Positions 8,508 to 17,143 of a stretch of DNA of 64,000 nt are shown piece after piece. Numbering within the stretch: the stretch's first letter is position 1; every line of letters starts with the position of its first letter. Below the pieces are notes generated by a model that was not told the DNA's origin, did no database searches, and was given only the letters and a program-made list of their open reading frames with translations. Origin of the DNA: an uncultured Clostridia bacterium (GTDB lineage: Bacteria; Bacillota; Clostridia; TANB77; CAG-508). The position numbers and the translations under genes are program-made. The stretch is from positions 1-64,000 of the forward strand of contig CAKPLT010000006.1 of the NCBI GenBank assembly GCA_934167755.1. The letters run 5' to 3'.

Positions 8508-9050
8508 TTATAACTTATTTAAATAATTTATTATATTTATTATTATATCTTCTCTGCAAAATTCTTTTTTATATTCTTTTTTTAGTGATGTTGCAATATC
8601 TTTTACTTCTTCTGAAAATTTATCTTCATTAACATTAAAGCCTATACTTATCAATAAATATTGTATATTTCCACCTTGTGTATGCACTTCTGTTAATATG
8701 CCACATATTTTTTTGTCATTTAGCATTAAATCATTTGGCATTTTTATTTTTAATTTATAGCCATACATTTTATTTATTATTTGTTGAATCGATTCTGCAA
8801 TTTTTGTTGTTATTCCTTCTAATTCTTCTATTTTACAACTCGGATGTTTTATAATTGTCATTGCAATATTTTTATTCTCTCCAGTATGCCATTTTCTTCC
8901 TTTTGTTCCTATTCCAGCTGTTTGTATTTCTGCTATTAAAATTTGATCTCCTTCTTTTTCTGTTTTTTTGGCATATAAATGTGTTGAGTCTATTTTCTTA
9001 TAATATTTTATTTTTTGATGTGTTTCTTTTTCGATTTTTTCTATATTCAT
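8508..9050 (-). CDS. birA: biotin-[acetyl-CoA-carboxylase] ligase, catalytic domain only
   Basis: The enzyme activates biotin with ATP and attaches it to carboxylase carrier proteins. The 180-residue product is a group I ligase: no N-terminal helix-turn-helix and apparently no C-terminal SH3-like domain. Family motifs are IDSTHLYAK (about 21-29), the biotin loop in the variant form AGIGTKGRKWH, IKMPNDLMLNDKKICGIL and ISIGFNVN. The biotin loop normally reads GRGRxGRxW, so several loop residues differ. GGGAGG precedes the ATG. Confidence 0.85.
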   Translation of the reverse strand: MNIEKIEKETHQKIKYYKKIDSTHLYAKKTEKEGDQILIAEIQTAGIGTKGRKWHTGENKNIAMTIIKHPSCKIEELEGITTKIAESIQQIINKMYGYKLKIKMPNDLMLNDKKICGILTEVHTQGGNIQYLLISIGFNVNEDKFSEEVKDIATSLKKEYKKEFCREDIIINIINYLNKL

Positions 9051-9104
9051 TAGATACCTCCCTCGTGCATTTTACTACTTTCAGTTACTTTTAGCAATAC
9101 TTAT

Positions 9105-9440
9105 TTATATCATATCTAATCCACCTGATAAATTATATATATTGGTATATCCCATCTTTTTCATCATATTATAAGCATTTCTACTTCTTCCACCATATTG
9201 ACAATAAATAACTACTAGTTGATTCTTTTTAGGTAACTCTCTTTCAACTCTATTTCTCAGTTCATAATCTGGTATATTTATTGCACCTTGTAAATGACTT
9301 TCTCTATATTCTTGGTTACTTCTTACATCTAATAATATTGCACCTTGTGCAACTTTATTTTTCAATTCATCTATTGTTATATCACCATTTTGAAAATTTC
9401 TATAACACATCATTTTACAACATCTTCTTCTACAAAGCAT
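9105..9440 (-). CDS. rhodanese-like sulfurtransferase, single domain
   Basis: The 111-residue product is one rhodanese domain: LLDVRSNQEYRESHLQGAINIP then the active-site loop YCQYGGRSR with catalytic Cys80, ending NIYNLSGGLDMI. Such domains carry persulfide sulfur to acceptors. The N-terminus is unusually Cys-rich (MLCRRRCCKMMC), perhaps a metal or thiol site. I chose the ATG at 9440 because AAGGGTG lies 8 nt upstream; a GTG three codons earlier overlaps that site. Confidence 0.85.
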   Translation of the reverse strand: MLCRRRCCKMMCYRNFQNGDITIDELKNKVAQGAILLDVRSNQEYRESHLQGAINIPDYELRNRVERELPKKNQLVVIYCQYGGRSRNAYNMMKKMGYTNIYNLSGGLDMI

Positions 9441-9492
9441 TTTTATCACCCTTTATATTATATGACTAGCCACATTTTTGATATATTAATTT

Positions 9493-9590
9493 AATCAAAA
9501 AAATATCATTTTAAAGTTTAACAAGGTATTTTAAATTGATTTAAAATAGCGGAGCGTCCGCAGTTAAACGATAAAATGATATTTTTTATT
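9493..9590. repeat. long imperfect palindrome with a GC-rich apical hairpin
   Basis: Arms at about 9493-9522 and 9563-9590 pair with few mismatches (ATCAAAAAAATATCATTTTA on the left). Inside are a second palindrome ATTTTAAATTGATTTAAAAT and the short hairpin GCGGA-GCG-TCCGC (9549-9561), a conspicuous GC patch in this AT-rich DNA. It lies between the rhodanese and ferredoxin genes. It lacks the core of the other hairpin family. It may act as a terminator for the ferredoxin transcript. Confidence 0.6.
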
Positions 9591-9616
9591 TACAAATACA
9601 TTTATGTTAAATTTAT

Positions 9617-9790
9617 TTAGTTTTCAATGGGTGCTTCTACTGGGCAAACACCTGCACATGTACCACAACTAATGCATGCTGATTCGTCTATAACAAAACA
9701 ACTTTCTCCTTGTGATATACATCCTACTGGGCATTCTGCTGCACAAGCTCCACAACTTATACATTTATCACATTGAATTTTATATGCCAT
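9617..9790 (-). CDS. 2[4Fe-4S] ferredoxin
   Basis: A 57-residue clostridial-type ferredoxin, a small soluble electron carrier. Two cluster motifs are visible: CDKCISCGACAAECPVGC and CISCGTCAGVCP, each with the CxxCxxC...CP pattern. I start at the ATG at 9790, preceded by GAGGTGG; two GTG codons immediately upstream lie inside that ribosome site. It is likely transcribed alone, with the palindrome downstream. Confidence 0.93.
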   Translation of the reverse strand: MAYKIQCDKCISCGACAAECPVGCISQGESCFVIDESACISCGTCAGVCPVEAPIEN

Positions 9791-9872
9791 TTTTTTCACC
9801 ACCTCTCACTTCAACAAACATTCTTCTATTTTGTTTAGTCACAAAACAATACTATCTCAAAATTATACTTTC

Positions 9873-10784
9873 TTAGTTTTCTTTTAATTTTGCTTCCTTT
9901 TTTTCTAAACTTTCTAATTCTTTTAGCTCTTTTTGATATTCTTTTTCTTCACTATCTGTATGTTCTTTCTCTACATCTTTTATAACTTTAATATCTTTTG
10001 CATCATATCTTTTAATTTTAAATATTTCGCCATCTTTAATTTTAACTTTTACGACTTCTTTTAATGTTTCAAGACCTTCAACTTCCCCTTGACCATCAGG
10101 TGTTTTTACAATAGCGCCAACATTTGGTAATTTTTTTACTTTTTCTTCATATACTTCTTGCTCATATTTCAAACAGCACATTAATCTTCCACAATTACCT
10201 GAAATTTTTGATGGATTTAAAGATATATTTTGCTCTTTTGCCATTTTAATTGACACAGTTTCAAAATCATTTAAAAATGAACAACAGCATAATTCTCTAC
10301 CACATACACCATTTCCACCAATTCTTTTTACTTCATCTCTTACTCCAATTTGTTTTAATTCTATTCTTGTTTTATATATTGCCGCTAAGTCTTTTACTAA
10401 ATCTCTAAAATCTACTCTTCCATCTGCTGTGAAGTAAAATAATATTTTACTATTATCAAATTTATATTCAACATCTGTTAATGTCATATCTAATTTATGT
10501 TCTTTTATTTTTTTATTACATACATCAAATGCATCTTTTTCTTTTTTTCTACATTCTTCAGCATGTTTTAAGTCTTTCTGAGAAGCTAATCTTAATACTT
10601 TCTTTAGTGGTGCTACAATTTTTTCTTCTTCTATCATTCTATTAGGAACCACAACTTCTGCTATTTCTTCACCCTGTGATGTCTCAACTACTACACTTTC
10701 TCCTTTTTTTACTTCTAACCATTTAGGGTCAAAGAAATATATTTTTCCTAATCTTTTAAATCTAACTCCTATTATTCTTTTCAT
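9873..10784 (-). CDS. ricT: PSP1-domain regulatory protein RicT (YaaT)
   Basis: RicT is part of the Fe-S-containing RicA-RicF-RicT complex that in Bacillus acts with RNase Y in mRNA processing and promotes sporulation and competence. The 303-residue product has the PSP1 hallmarks: GNGVCGRELCCCSFL (about 157-171) and SGNCGRLMCCLKYE (about 195-208), the Cys-rich stretches that hold the clusters. A highly charged Lys/Glu-rich tail follows residue 270. It lies directly downstream of holB (23-nt gap), the usual neighbour order in Firmicutes (holB-ricT). Confidence 0.9.
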   Translation of the reverse strand: MKRIIGVRFKRLGKIYFFDPKWLEVKKGESVVVETSQGEEIAEVVVPNRMIEEEKIVAPLKKVLRLASQKDLKHAEECRKKEKDAFDVCNKKIKEHKLDMTLTDVEYKFDNSKILFYFTADGRVDFRDLVKDLAAIYKTRIELKQIGVRDEVKRIGGNGVCGRELCCCSFLNDFETVSIKMAKEQNISLNPSKISGNCGRLMCCLKYEQEVYEEKVKKLPNVGAIVKTPDGQGEVEGLETLKEVVKVKIKDGEIFKIKRYDAKDIKVIKDVEKEHTDSEEKEYQKELKELESLEKKEAKLKEN

Positions 10785-10807
10785 TTAATTCGTCCTTTCT
10801 TTATGTC

Positions 10808-11707
10808 TCATCTATGTTCTACCATTTCCTGCCACATAGAAAATATCATATAATCAATACACATATCATAATTACTATTTGCTTTTAATCTTTTTTTTGT
10901 TTCTTCTACAATTTCTATACATTTTATGTATTTTATATTTTGTTTGCTTAGCTTTAACAATAATACATTGATATATTCTAGTATTGAATTGATTTCTTCT
11001 TTTGATTTATATATTCCTTCTGACATTTGTACTATTTCTATTAAGTCATTGTTTCTCATATTTATTAAAATTTTTTCTATATTTTCATATATATCTTTTT
11101 TTTCATTTAATTTAATTGCTTTTCCTATACTTCCTTGTGCCAAATTTATTATATTTTCGCTTATTTGTTCATTTGGCATTGTATTTTTTACATATTGTTT
11201 TATTTCATCTTTTTTTAGTGGTTCAAAATGCATTCTTGTACATCTTGACTTTATTGTACTTAATAAATTGTCTTCATTTGAACATATTAGTATAATAGTG
11301 ATATATTCTGGTGGCTCTTCTAATGTTTTCAATAAACAGTTTTGTGCTTCTTTTGTCATAGTATCACTATTTTCTATTATATAAACTTTTCTACTAGAAA
11401 TTATTGGTTTTTCTGAAATTTTTCTTTGCATCTCTCTAATTTGTTCTATTTTTATTTTTCCATCTGATGATTCTATTAATTGGAAATCAGGATTGTTAGA
11501 AGAATCAAATTCAATACATGATTTGCATTTACAATTATAATCATGATTTTGCAAACATAGTATTTTTTTTGCAAGTTCTTTTGCTATAAGTTTCTTTCCA
11601 ATTCCTTCTGTTCCCCAAAATATATAACTATGTGAAACCTTATTTAATTCTATTGCTTTTTCTAAAATATCTTTGTTTCTTTCATTTCCTAATATATTTT
11701 CAAACAA
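10808..11707 (-). CDS. holB: DNA polymerase III delta-prime subunit
   Basis: Delta-prime is a clamp-loader subunit. The 299-residue protein opens with MFENILGNERNKDIL and HSYIFWGTEGIGKK, a P-loop-like GxxGxGKK, followed by the zinc-finger region C-(x5)-YNCKCKSC, and the sensor segment NSDTMTKEAQNCLLKTLEEPPEY with the SRC motif in STIKSRCTRMHF. The start is a TTG at 11707, 4 nt after the lepB stop, with a distant GGAG; homologues begin with the same residues, so the TTG is likely real. It forms an operon with lepB and ricT. Confidence 0.88.
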   Translation of the reverse strand: MFENILGNERNKDILEKAIELNKVSHSYIFWGTEGIGKKLIAKELAKKILCLQNHDYNCKCKSCIEFDSSNNPDFQLIESSDGKIKIEQIREMQRKISEKPIISSRKVYIIENSDTMTKEAQNCLLKTLEEPPEYITIILICSNEDNLLSTIKSRCTRMHFEPLKKDEIKQYVKNTMPNEQISENIINLAQGSIGKAIKLNEKKDIYENIEKILINMRNNDLIEIVQMSEGIYKSKEEINSILEYINVLLLKLSKQNIKYIKCIEIVEETKKRLKANSNYDMCIDYMIFSMWQEMVEHR

Positions 11708-11711
11708 TTTT

Positions 11712-12368
11712 TTAATCTACTCCTCCAAATTTTGAAAATGGCCAAAATCTAAATAATACTTTTCCTTCTATTTTTTCTAATGGTATACATCCAAATGATC
11801 TACAATCAGTACTTCCTGGTCTGTTATCTCCTAATGCAAATACATAATTATCTGGAACTGTAAAATTGTTAAAATAACTTTCATCTCTATTTCCTTGAAT
11901 CATATCTGTAACAACACCTGAACGCAAATAGTCTTCTTTTAGTTTTTCTCCATTTATATATACACTTCCATCTTTTATTTCTACATAGTCACCTGGTAAG
12001 CCTATTACTCTTTTTATATAACTTTTCTTACCATTTTCTAATACATAATATGTGAATTTTTTAAATGTTCCTTGTGGTTGGTTATTATAAATAGCCACTG
12101 GGTTACTTAAATCTATTTTATCTGATGTTACTTTAGTTACACTTGGTGCTTCAAATGTTATTATATCTCCTCTTTCAGGCATTTTTTTCGTTGTTCTTCC
12201 CCATCTATTTAACCATAATCTTTCATTTTCTTTTAAAGTTGGTGTCATTGATGTTTGCTGAACTATTGTTGGTGTTCCTATAAAAAATCTTACTAATAAG
12301 GCTAATGCAACAGCAATAATTATGCAAATTAGCCATTCTATTACTTCTCTTAAAGTTGATTTCATCAT
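11712..12368 (-). CDS. lepB: signal peptidase I
   Basis: Membrane-bound serine protease that removes signal peptides from exported proteins. The 218-residue product has one N-terminal membrane segment (about 10-30), catalytic Ser40 in QQTSMTPTL, general-base Lys119 in YIKRVIGLPGD, and the GDNRPGSTDCRSFG box near the C-terminus. This is the ordinary prokaryotic type; no ER-type SipW enzyme is seen in the window although SipW-like signal peptides occur near 52 kb. It is preceded by its own promoter at 12425-12453. Confidence 0.93.
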   Translation of the reverse strand: MMKSTLREVIEWLICIIIAVALALLVRFFIGTPTIVQQTSMTPTLKENERLWLNRWGRTTKKMPERGDIITFEAPSVTKVTSDKIDLSNPVAIYNNQPQGTFKKFTYYVLENGKKSYIKRVIGLPGDYVEIKDGSVYINGEKLKEDYLRSGVVTDMIQGNRDESYFNNFTVPDNYVFALGDNRPGSTDCRSFGCIPLEKIEGKVLFRFWPFSKFGGVD

Positions 12369-12424
12369 TCTTTTCCTTTCTTCTTCAAAAATATGTCTTT
12401 TGTATACTCTTTTTTACATTTACT

Positions 12425-12453
12425 ATTATATACTAAACCCAAAAAATTTTCAA
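12425..12453 (-). promoter_or_regulatory. sigma-A promoter upstream of lepB
   Basis: Minus strand TTGAAA (12448-12453), 17-bp spacer, TATAAT (12425-12430). The start would be about 50 nt before the lepB ATG and would serve lepB-holB-ricT. Confidence 0.65.
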
Positions 12454-12514
12454 CAATTAATTTTCAATTCCATATGACATATATATTTTAAGTCTATAAT
12501 TTTATTCATTACAT

Positions 12515-12586
12515 AAACTCTCATTAAACATAAGTTTCGTAATGAATCGAGGAATGTAATGCAAAACTTATTTTTAATGTGAGCTT
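12515..12586 (-). repeat. hairpin element with conserved core
   Basis: Arms 12515-12537 and 12564-12586 form a 23-bp stem with three mismatches. The loop holds CGTAATGAATCGAGGAATGTAATGCA, the best version of the core shared by at least seven intergenic hairpins in this window. It lies after the sensor-kinase stop at 12601 and could end that transcript. Confidence 0.7.
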
Positions 12587-12600
12587 TAAATAATTATTTT

Positions 12601-13779
12601 TTATTTCTTATCTTCTTTTGCTTTAGTAGGAACTTTAATTACAACTTCAGTTCCTTTTCCAACCTCACTTTTAATATCAATACTTCCGCCATTTCTATCA
12701 AGTAAATCTTTAGCAATAGAAAGCCCTAGGCCAGTACCTCCCATCTCTCTACTACGAGCCTTATCAACTCTATAAAATCTTTCAAAAATTCTATCTAAAT
12801 CCTCTTCTGGAATTCCAATACCATTATCGAAAATTTTTATATATGCATCATTATATACAAAGCCAACATAAATCTTAATCTCTCCACCTTCTTTTGTATA
12901 CTTAATACTATTAGTCAATATATTTAGTACAATTCTCTCTATATCATCTTTGTCAGCATAAACTGGTGGAACATCTGCTGTTACAAAACATTTAACCTCA
13001 TGATTTTTTTTCTTTATTTCGATTGCCAGCTTGTCCTGGCATTTTTTTACCAATTCTCCTAAATCAAATTGTTCTTTTTTGGCTACACTTCTATTACTAT
13101 CATTTCTAGAAAGTGTAAGTAAATCGGTTACTAATTTTGCCATTCTCCTTGCTTCTGATGCAATTACATTCAAAAATTTACTTTGTGTTTCTTTATCATA
13201 TTCTTCTTCAAGTAATGTATCTGCATACCCCATTATAGAAGTAATTGGTGTTTTTAATTCATGTGATACATCTGCAATAAATTCTTTTCTCATATTATCT
13301 AACTTAACATGTTCTGTTATGTCTTGGATTACAGCTATAACACCAACAGTTCTATCATTTTCTTTTTTAAATGGTGCAAAATATACATTTACAAATCTAT
13401 CTTCAATTTGAAATCTCTCTTCTGTTTTTGTCCAATTTTCAAGATATATAATTTTTTCCAGATTTATATTTAAATGAAGCTTTCCAAATATATCTTCAAA
13501 GTTTTTATGTTCTGGTAATACATTCATCATTTTCTGAGCAGCTGGATTTATTAACACAATTTCTCCATTTCTATCAAAAGCAATTATTCCATCTGTCATA
13601 TGCATAAATATACTATTATTAATATCTAATTCATCATTTGTTATACCCGTCCCCTTTATTAACCTTGTTTTTGGAAACATAACTTTTTTTCTTAAGTATC
13701 TTTTCATCAAAATTTCACTAATAATTAATATGACTATATCTATTACTACCAATAAAATTACTACCGTTTGAATATCCAT
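12601..13779 (-). CDS. PAS-domain sensor histidine kinase, PhoR/WalK type
   Basis: The 392-residue protein has one N-terminal membrane helix (about 5-25), almost no external loop, a PAS domain (about 50-155), a HisKA domain with phospho-acceptor His173 in VSHELKTPIT, and a HATPase_c domain with N box (LNILTNSIKYT), G1 box (IFDNGIGIP) and GTGLGLSIAKDL. No response regulator is adjacent; the only one in the window is at 27.3-28.0 kb. The gene is 21 nt downstream of murG, hinting at a link with cell-wall synthesis. The partner is inference. Confidence 0.85.
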   Translation of the reverse strand: MDIQTVVILLVVIDIVILIISEILMKRYLRKKVMFPKTRLIKGTGITNDELDINNSIFMHMTDGIIAFDRNGEIVLINPAAQKMMNVLPEHKNFEDIFGKLHLNINLEKIIYLENWTKTEERFQIEDRFVNVYFAPFKKENDRTVGVIAVIQDITEHVKLDNMRKEFIADVSHELKTPITSIMGYADTLLEEEYDKETQSKFLNVIASEARRMAKLVTDLLTLSRNDSNRSVAKKEQFDLGELVKKCQDKLAIEIKKKNHEVKCFVTADVPPVYADKDDIERIVLNILTNSIKYTKEGGEIKIYVGFVYNDAYIKIFDNGIGIPEEDLDRIFERFYRVDKARSREMGGTGLGLSIAKDLLDRNGGSIDIKSEVGKGTEVVIKVPTKAKEDKK

Positions 13780-13800
13780 GATGTATCCTTTCTAAGACAA

Positions 13801-14916
13801 TTACCTTACTAATTTCTTTATTTCTTTATATATTTTTTCTTGAACATTTTTTACTGATTTTGAAAAAGCTTTTTCTTCCATTTTATACATTAATTCAGGA
13901 TTTTTTATTATTTTTTCTATTTCTTCATTTAAATTTTCTTTCTTTAGTTCATCATTTAATATTATTTTTGCAGCTCCAACATCAGCTAATACTTTAGCAT
14001 TATATAGCTGATGATTTTGACTCACATTTGGAAGAGGTACTAATATTGATGGCTTTCCTAAATTAGATATCTCTGTTATTGTCATAGCACCACTTCTTGC
14101 CACAATTACATTTGAAATATTCATTATTTCTTCCATATTATATATATATGGCAAAATTTTTGCATTCTCAATATTATCTATATCTATTTTCTTATCTGCC
14201 AATTCTTGTTTTATTATATCAAATTGTTTTGGACCAGTTGCCCAAATTATTTGATAATCTTTGTTTAGTTTATTTTCTAGTATTCCAATTATTGCTTCAT
14301 TTATTTTTTGCGCACCTTGGCTTCCACCAAATACTAATACTATTGGTAGATTTTCTTTTTGTCCACCATTTTTTAATATTTCTGATTTTTGCTCTTTTGT
14401 ATAGTTCTTTTTTTCTATTTTTACAGGAGTCCCTGTAAAGACTATATTTTTTGCATTTGGTATTCTTGATCTAGCTTCTTCAAATGATATTAATACTGTA
14501 TTTGCTTTTTTTGATAAAACTTTAACAGCTTTTCCTGGAAATGCATTGCTTTCATGTAATACTACAGGTATTTTTTCTTTACTTGCTGCCCAAACAACAG
14601 GACCACAAATATATCCTCCTGCACCTACAATTATATCTGGTTTAAACTCTTTAATTATTTTTCTTGCTTTGCCAGTTGCCCTTAAAGTTGCACATATCTT
14701 TTTAAAATTTGCTATTGATATTTGCTTGCTTAATCCATATGCTTCTATAGTTTTTAACTTATATCCTGCTCTAGGGACTAAATCATTTTCTAAACCTCTT
14801 GTAGTCCCTATAAATATTATTTCAGAATTTGGTTCTTCTTCTTTTATTTTATTTGCTATTGCTAATCCTGGATTTATATGTCCTGCTGTCCCTGCTGCTG
14901 CAACTATAACTCTCAT
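13801..14916 (-). CDS. murG: UDP-GlcNAc:lipid I N-acetylglucosaminyltransferase MurG
   Basis: MurG adds GlcNAc to lipid I to make lipid II on the inner face of the membrane. The 371 residues carry the GT28 signatures: AAGTAGHINPGLAIA at the N-terminus, GAGGYICGPVVWAA, VFGGSQGAQKINEAI and the C-terminal nucleotide site VIARSGAMTITEISNLGKPSILVPLP. It follows the ftsW/spoVE gene closely, the usual dcw order except that murD is missing. Confidence 0.95.
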   Translation of the reverse strand: MRVIVAAAGTAGHINPGLAIANKIKEEEPNSEIIFIGTTRGLENDLVPRAGYKLKTIEAYGLSKQISIANFKKICATLRATGKARKIIKEFKPDIIVGAGGYICGPVVWAASKEKIPVVLHESNAFPGKAVKVLSKKANTVLISFEEARSRIPNAKNIVFTGTPVKIEKKNYTKEQKSEILKNGGQKENLPIVLVFGGSQGAQKINEAIIGILENKLNKDYQIIWATGPKQFDIIKQELADKKIDIDNIENAKILPYIYNMEEIMNISNVIVARSGAMTITEISNLGKPSILVPLPNVSQNHQLYNAKVLADVGAAKIILNDELKKENLNEEIEKIIKNPELMYKMEEKAFSKSVKNVQEKIYKEIKKLVR

Positions 14917-14951
14917 TTTATCTCATTCCTTCCATTTATTTGTTTCCTGCT

Positions 14952-15569
14952 CTAGAAACACTCAGTAAAACTCCGTACTTCACATAACAAAATAAACAAT
15001 GCTGTACCACCATAGCTGAAGAATGGTAATTGCATTCCTGTTACAGGCATTGAAGAAGTTACAACAGCAACATTAATAATAACCTGAACTCCAACTAATG
15101 AAGTTATACCTACTGCAACTAAACTTCCAAACATATCTGGTGCTTTCATTGCAATTAAAACACCTCTCCATATAAATACTGCAAAAAGTACAAATACAAG
15201 CATACAACCTACGAATCCAAGTTCTTCTGCTAATACTGCAAAAATAAAATCATTATGTGGTTCTGATAAATACAAATATTTTTGTTTACTATCTCCTAAG
15301 CCTGTTCCAAACAATCCTCCTGATCCAATTGCATATAAACTTTGTATTACTTGCCATCCATCTCCTGTTGCATCTTGCCAAGGATCAGTAAAAGTTATAA
15401 TCCTTCTAACTATGTATTGAAATTGTTTTTTAAAAGCATCACTTATATTATATAATACTGTTGCAATTACACCAATTCCTCCTCCTGCAACTATTCCTGT
15501 CATTAAAAATTGCCAAAATTTACATCCAGCCATAATCATCATTACACAACAAGTAATTATAATTACCAT
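14952..15569 (-). CDS. FtsW/SpoVE C-terminal fragment
   Basis: An open frame of 205 codons whose first ATG is internal to the family alignment. It contains the extracellular loop of SEDS proteins (GDGWQVIQSLYAIGSGGLFGTGLG, about residues 68-91), SEPHNDFIFAVLAEELGF and the PFFSYGGTALFILL signature, then runs out of frame at the second CGG and ends with an unrelated RSFTECF tail. It has no good ribosome site of its own, which argues that it is reached by ribosomes coming from the upstream fragment. Confidence 0.65.
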   Translation of the reverse strand: MVIIITCCVMMIMAGCKFWQFLMTGIVAGGGIGVIATVLYNISDAFKKQFQYIVRRIITFTDPWQDATGDGWQVIQSLYAIGSGGLFGTGLGDSKQKYLYLSEPHNDFIFAVLAEELGFVGCMLVFVLFAVFIWRGVLIAMKAPDMFGSLVAVGITSLVGVQVIINVAVVTSSMPVTGMQLPFFSYGGTALFILLCEVRSFTECF

Positions 15570-15645
15570 CGATGTACTAACATGTGGTTCTAATAATAAT
15601 AAGCCAATTATTGGTACTAAATATAAAGCATGTTTTACTAAACCT

Positions 15646-16104
15646 TTACCGAAACTTTCCTAGTACTTCTCTATCTCTTACAAGTATTCCAGCATAAAAT
15701 ATTATCATCAAAATTTTCACAATTTCAGAAGGTTGAAAAGAAAAAGATTTAGTTATATATATCCATCTTTTTGCACCATGACTATCACTTCCTAAAACTA
15801 ATACTGCAACTAGTAAAATAATAGACAACCACCATGATTGTTTATAAAACTTTTGATAAATTCTATAATCAATTCTTGAAATAAAGTACATTCCAATTAA
15901 TCCTAATACAGCAAAAATCAATTGTCTAACAAAATAATAATAACTTTTTCCATCATATTTTTGCATTGCAGTTGGTGAACTTGCTGACAATACCATAACA
16001 AGCCCTAATGACAATAATAATAGAACCGTAATTACTAATGTAAAATCAACAGGATTATTTAAAAAGTTTGAAAATCCAGCCATTTTATTTTTTTTCTTTG
16101 CCAT
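15646..16104 (-). CDS. FtsW/SpoVE N-terminal fragment (upstream of first CGG shift)
   Basis: The unshifted reading frame gives 152 residues: a basic N-terminus, SEDS helices beginning DFTLVITVLLLLSLGLVMVLSASS, and FQPSEIVKILMIIFYAGILVRDREVLGKF, then Arg (CGG) and an immediate TAA. Homologues continue for more than 200 residues, so this would be non-functional alone. Start at 16104 is 19 nt after the mraY stop. Confidence 0.7.
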   Translation of the reverse strand: MAKKKNKMAGFSNFLNNPVDFTLVITVLLLLSLGLVMVLSASSPTAMQKYDGKSYYYFVRQLIFAVLGLIGMYFISRIDYRIYQKFYKQSWWLSIILLVAVLVLGSDSHGAKRWIYITKSFSFQPSEIVKILMIIFYAGILVRDREVLGKFR

Positions 16105-16123
16105 TTATTTCATTCCTTTCTCA

Positions 16124-17110
16124 CTATACTATTTTTAATCCTGCAATACATGCAATCAAAGTAATAACACTAAATAACATTACAACTTGATTTTCTCTCC
16201 AATCTGATAATTCTAAGTGATGATGTATTGGAGCCATTTTGAACACTCTTTTTCCTGTCTTTTTAAAGTATATTACTTGAATTATTACTGAAAGTGTTTC
16301 TATTACTGGTATTATTGCTATAACTATTAAAATAAGTGGCATTTTTAAATATAATGCTATTCCTGATATAACTCCTCCTAAAAACAATGAACCTGTGTCT
16401 CCCATGAAAACTCTTGCTGGATGTATATTAAATATTAAAAATCCTAAAACTGCACCTATTACAATTGCTCCAAATACTACTATTTCCTTTATTTCAAACT
16501 TTGTTGCTATAATAGTTAAGCATGTAATTATTATTGTGCAAACACTTGATGATAATCCATCTATTCCATCTGTTAAATTTACTGCATTTGTTGTTGCTAA
16601 AATTACAAATATGGCAAATGGAATATATGCAAAAATTGGTATATTTATATATTGTTTTAATATTGGGATATAAGTATCTGTTCCTAAATTTAATCCTTTT
16701 ATTAAATACATAACATATATTACTGATATTATTAATAATCCTAACATTTTCAAGCTTGGTTTTAAACCTTTTGTATTTTTTAATACTAATTTTTTGAAAT
16801 CATCTATAAATCCTATAATTCCAAATCCTACTGTTAAACTTAGCATTGGAATTAAATTTTTTGCCAATTCTGCATCTCTTGATGAATAATAACAATATAT
16901 AATAATTGTTATTATAGCAATTCCTAACATTATTATTATTCCACCCATTGTTGGTGTTCCTTGTTTTTTTAAATGACTTTCTGGTCCATCATTTCTTTCT
17001 ATTTGCCCTACTTTTAGTTTTTTTAATATTGGTACTATTATGAATCCTAGAATTACTGTTACCACAAAGGATAACAATAATATTTTTGTTTGAAATTCCA
17101 ATTTTATCAA
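16124..17110 (-). CDS. mraY: phospho-MurNAc-pentapeptide transferase MraY
   Basis: MraY transfers phospho-MurNAc-pentapeptide to undecaprenyl phosphate, making lipid I. The 328-residue polytopic protein has all the family landmarks: GTPTMGGI, FGIIGFIDDFKK, TNAVNLTDGIDGLSS, the IHPARVFMGDTGSLFLGG loop and the C-terminal MAPIHHHLELSDWRE histidine motif. It is in an operon between murE and the ftsW/spoVE gene. Confidence 0.96.
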   Translation of the reverse strand: MIKLEFQTKILLLSFVVTVILGFIIVPILKKLKVGQIERNDGPESHLKKQGTPTMGGIIIMLGIAIITIIIYCYYSSRDAELAKNLIPMLSLTVGFGIIGFIDDFKKLVLKNTKGLKPSLKMLGLLIISVIYVMYLIKGLNLGTDTYIPILKQYINIPIFAYIPFAIFVILATTNAVNLTDGIDGLSSSVCTIIITCLTIIATKFEIKEIVVFGAIVIGAVLGFLIFNIHPARVFMGDTGSLFLGGVISGIALYLKMPLILIVIAIIPVIETLSVIIQVIYFKKTGKRVFKMAPIHHHLELSDWRENQVVMLFSVITLIACIAGLKIV

Positions 17111-17143
17111 CCTTTCTTACATTTACTTTTGTATACTTTTTAA

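Larger units (their letters stand above)
14936..16104 (-). pseudogene. ftsW: FtsW/SpoVE lipid II polymerase, interrupted by two +1 frameshifts at CGG codons
   Basis: Reading through two +1 shifts gives a normal 388-residue SEDS protein, the septal or spore-cortex glycan polymerase. The shifts are at TTT-CGG-TAA (CGG at 15649-15651) and GTA-CGG-AGT (14973-14975). Skipping the C restores KFGKGLVKHALYLVPIIG and CEVGVLLSVSRAGNK, both typical of the family, and the new stop at 14936 sits just before murG. In both cases the codon read after the shift is glycine GGN. Everything else, including catalytic-region residues and spacing to mraY and murG, is intact, so this may be a living gene using frameshifting rather than a true pseudogene; assembly error is a third option. 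Confidence 0.75.

Noticed and set aside
14936..16104. ftsW/spoVE as an ordinary decayed pseudogene
   Set aside because: Apart from the two CGG sites there is no other lesion, the operon is intact and the gene family is normally needed; the same lesion type recurs in comM. A sequencing artefact cannot be excluded from the sequence alone.
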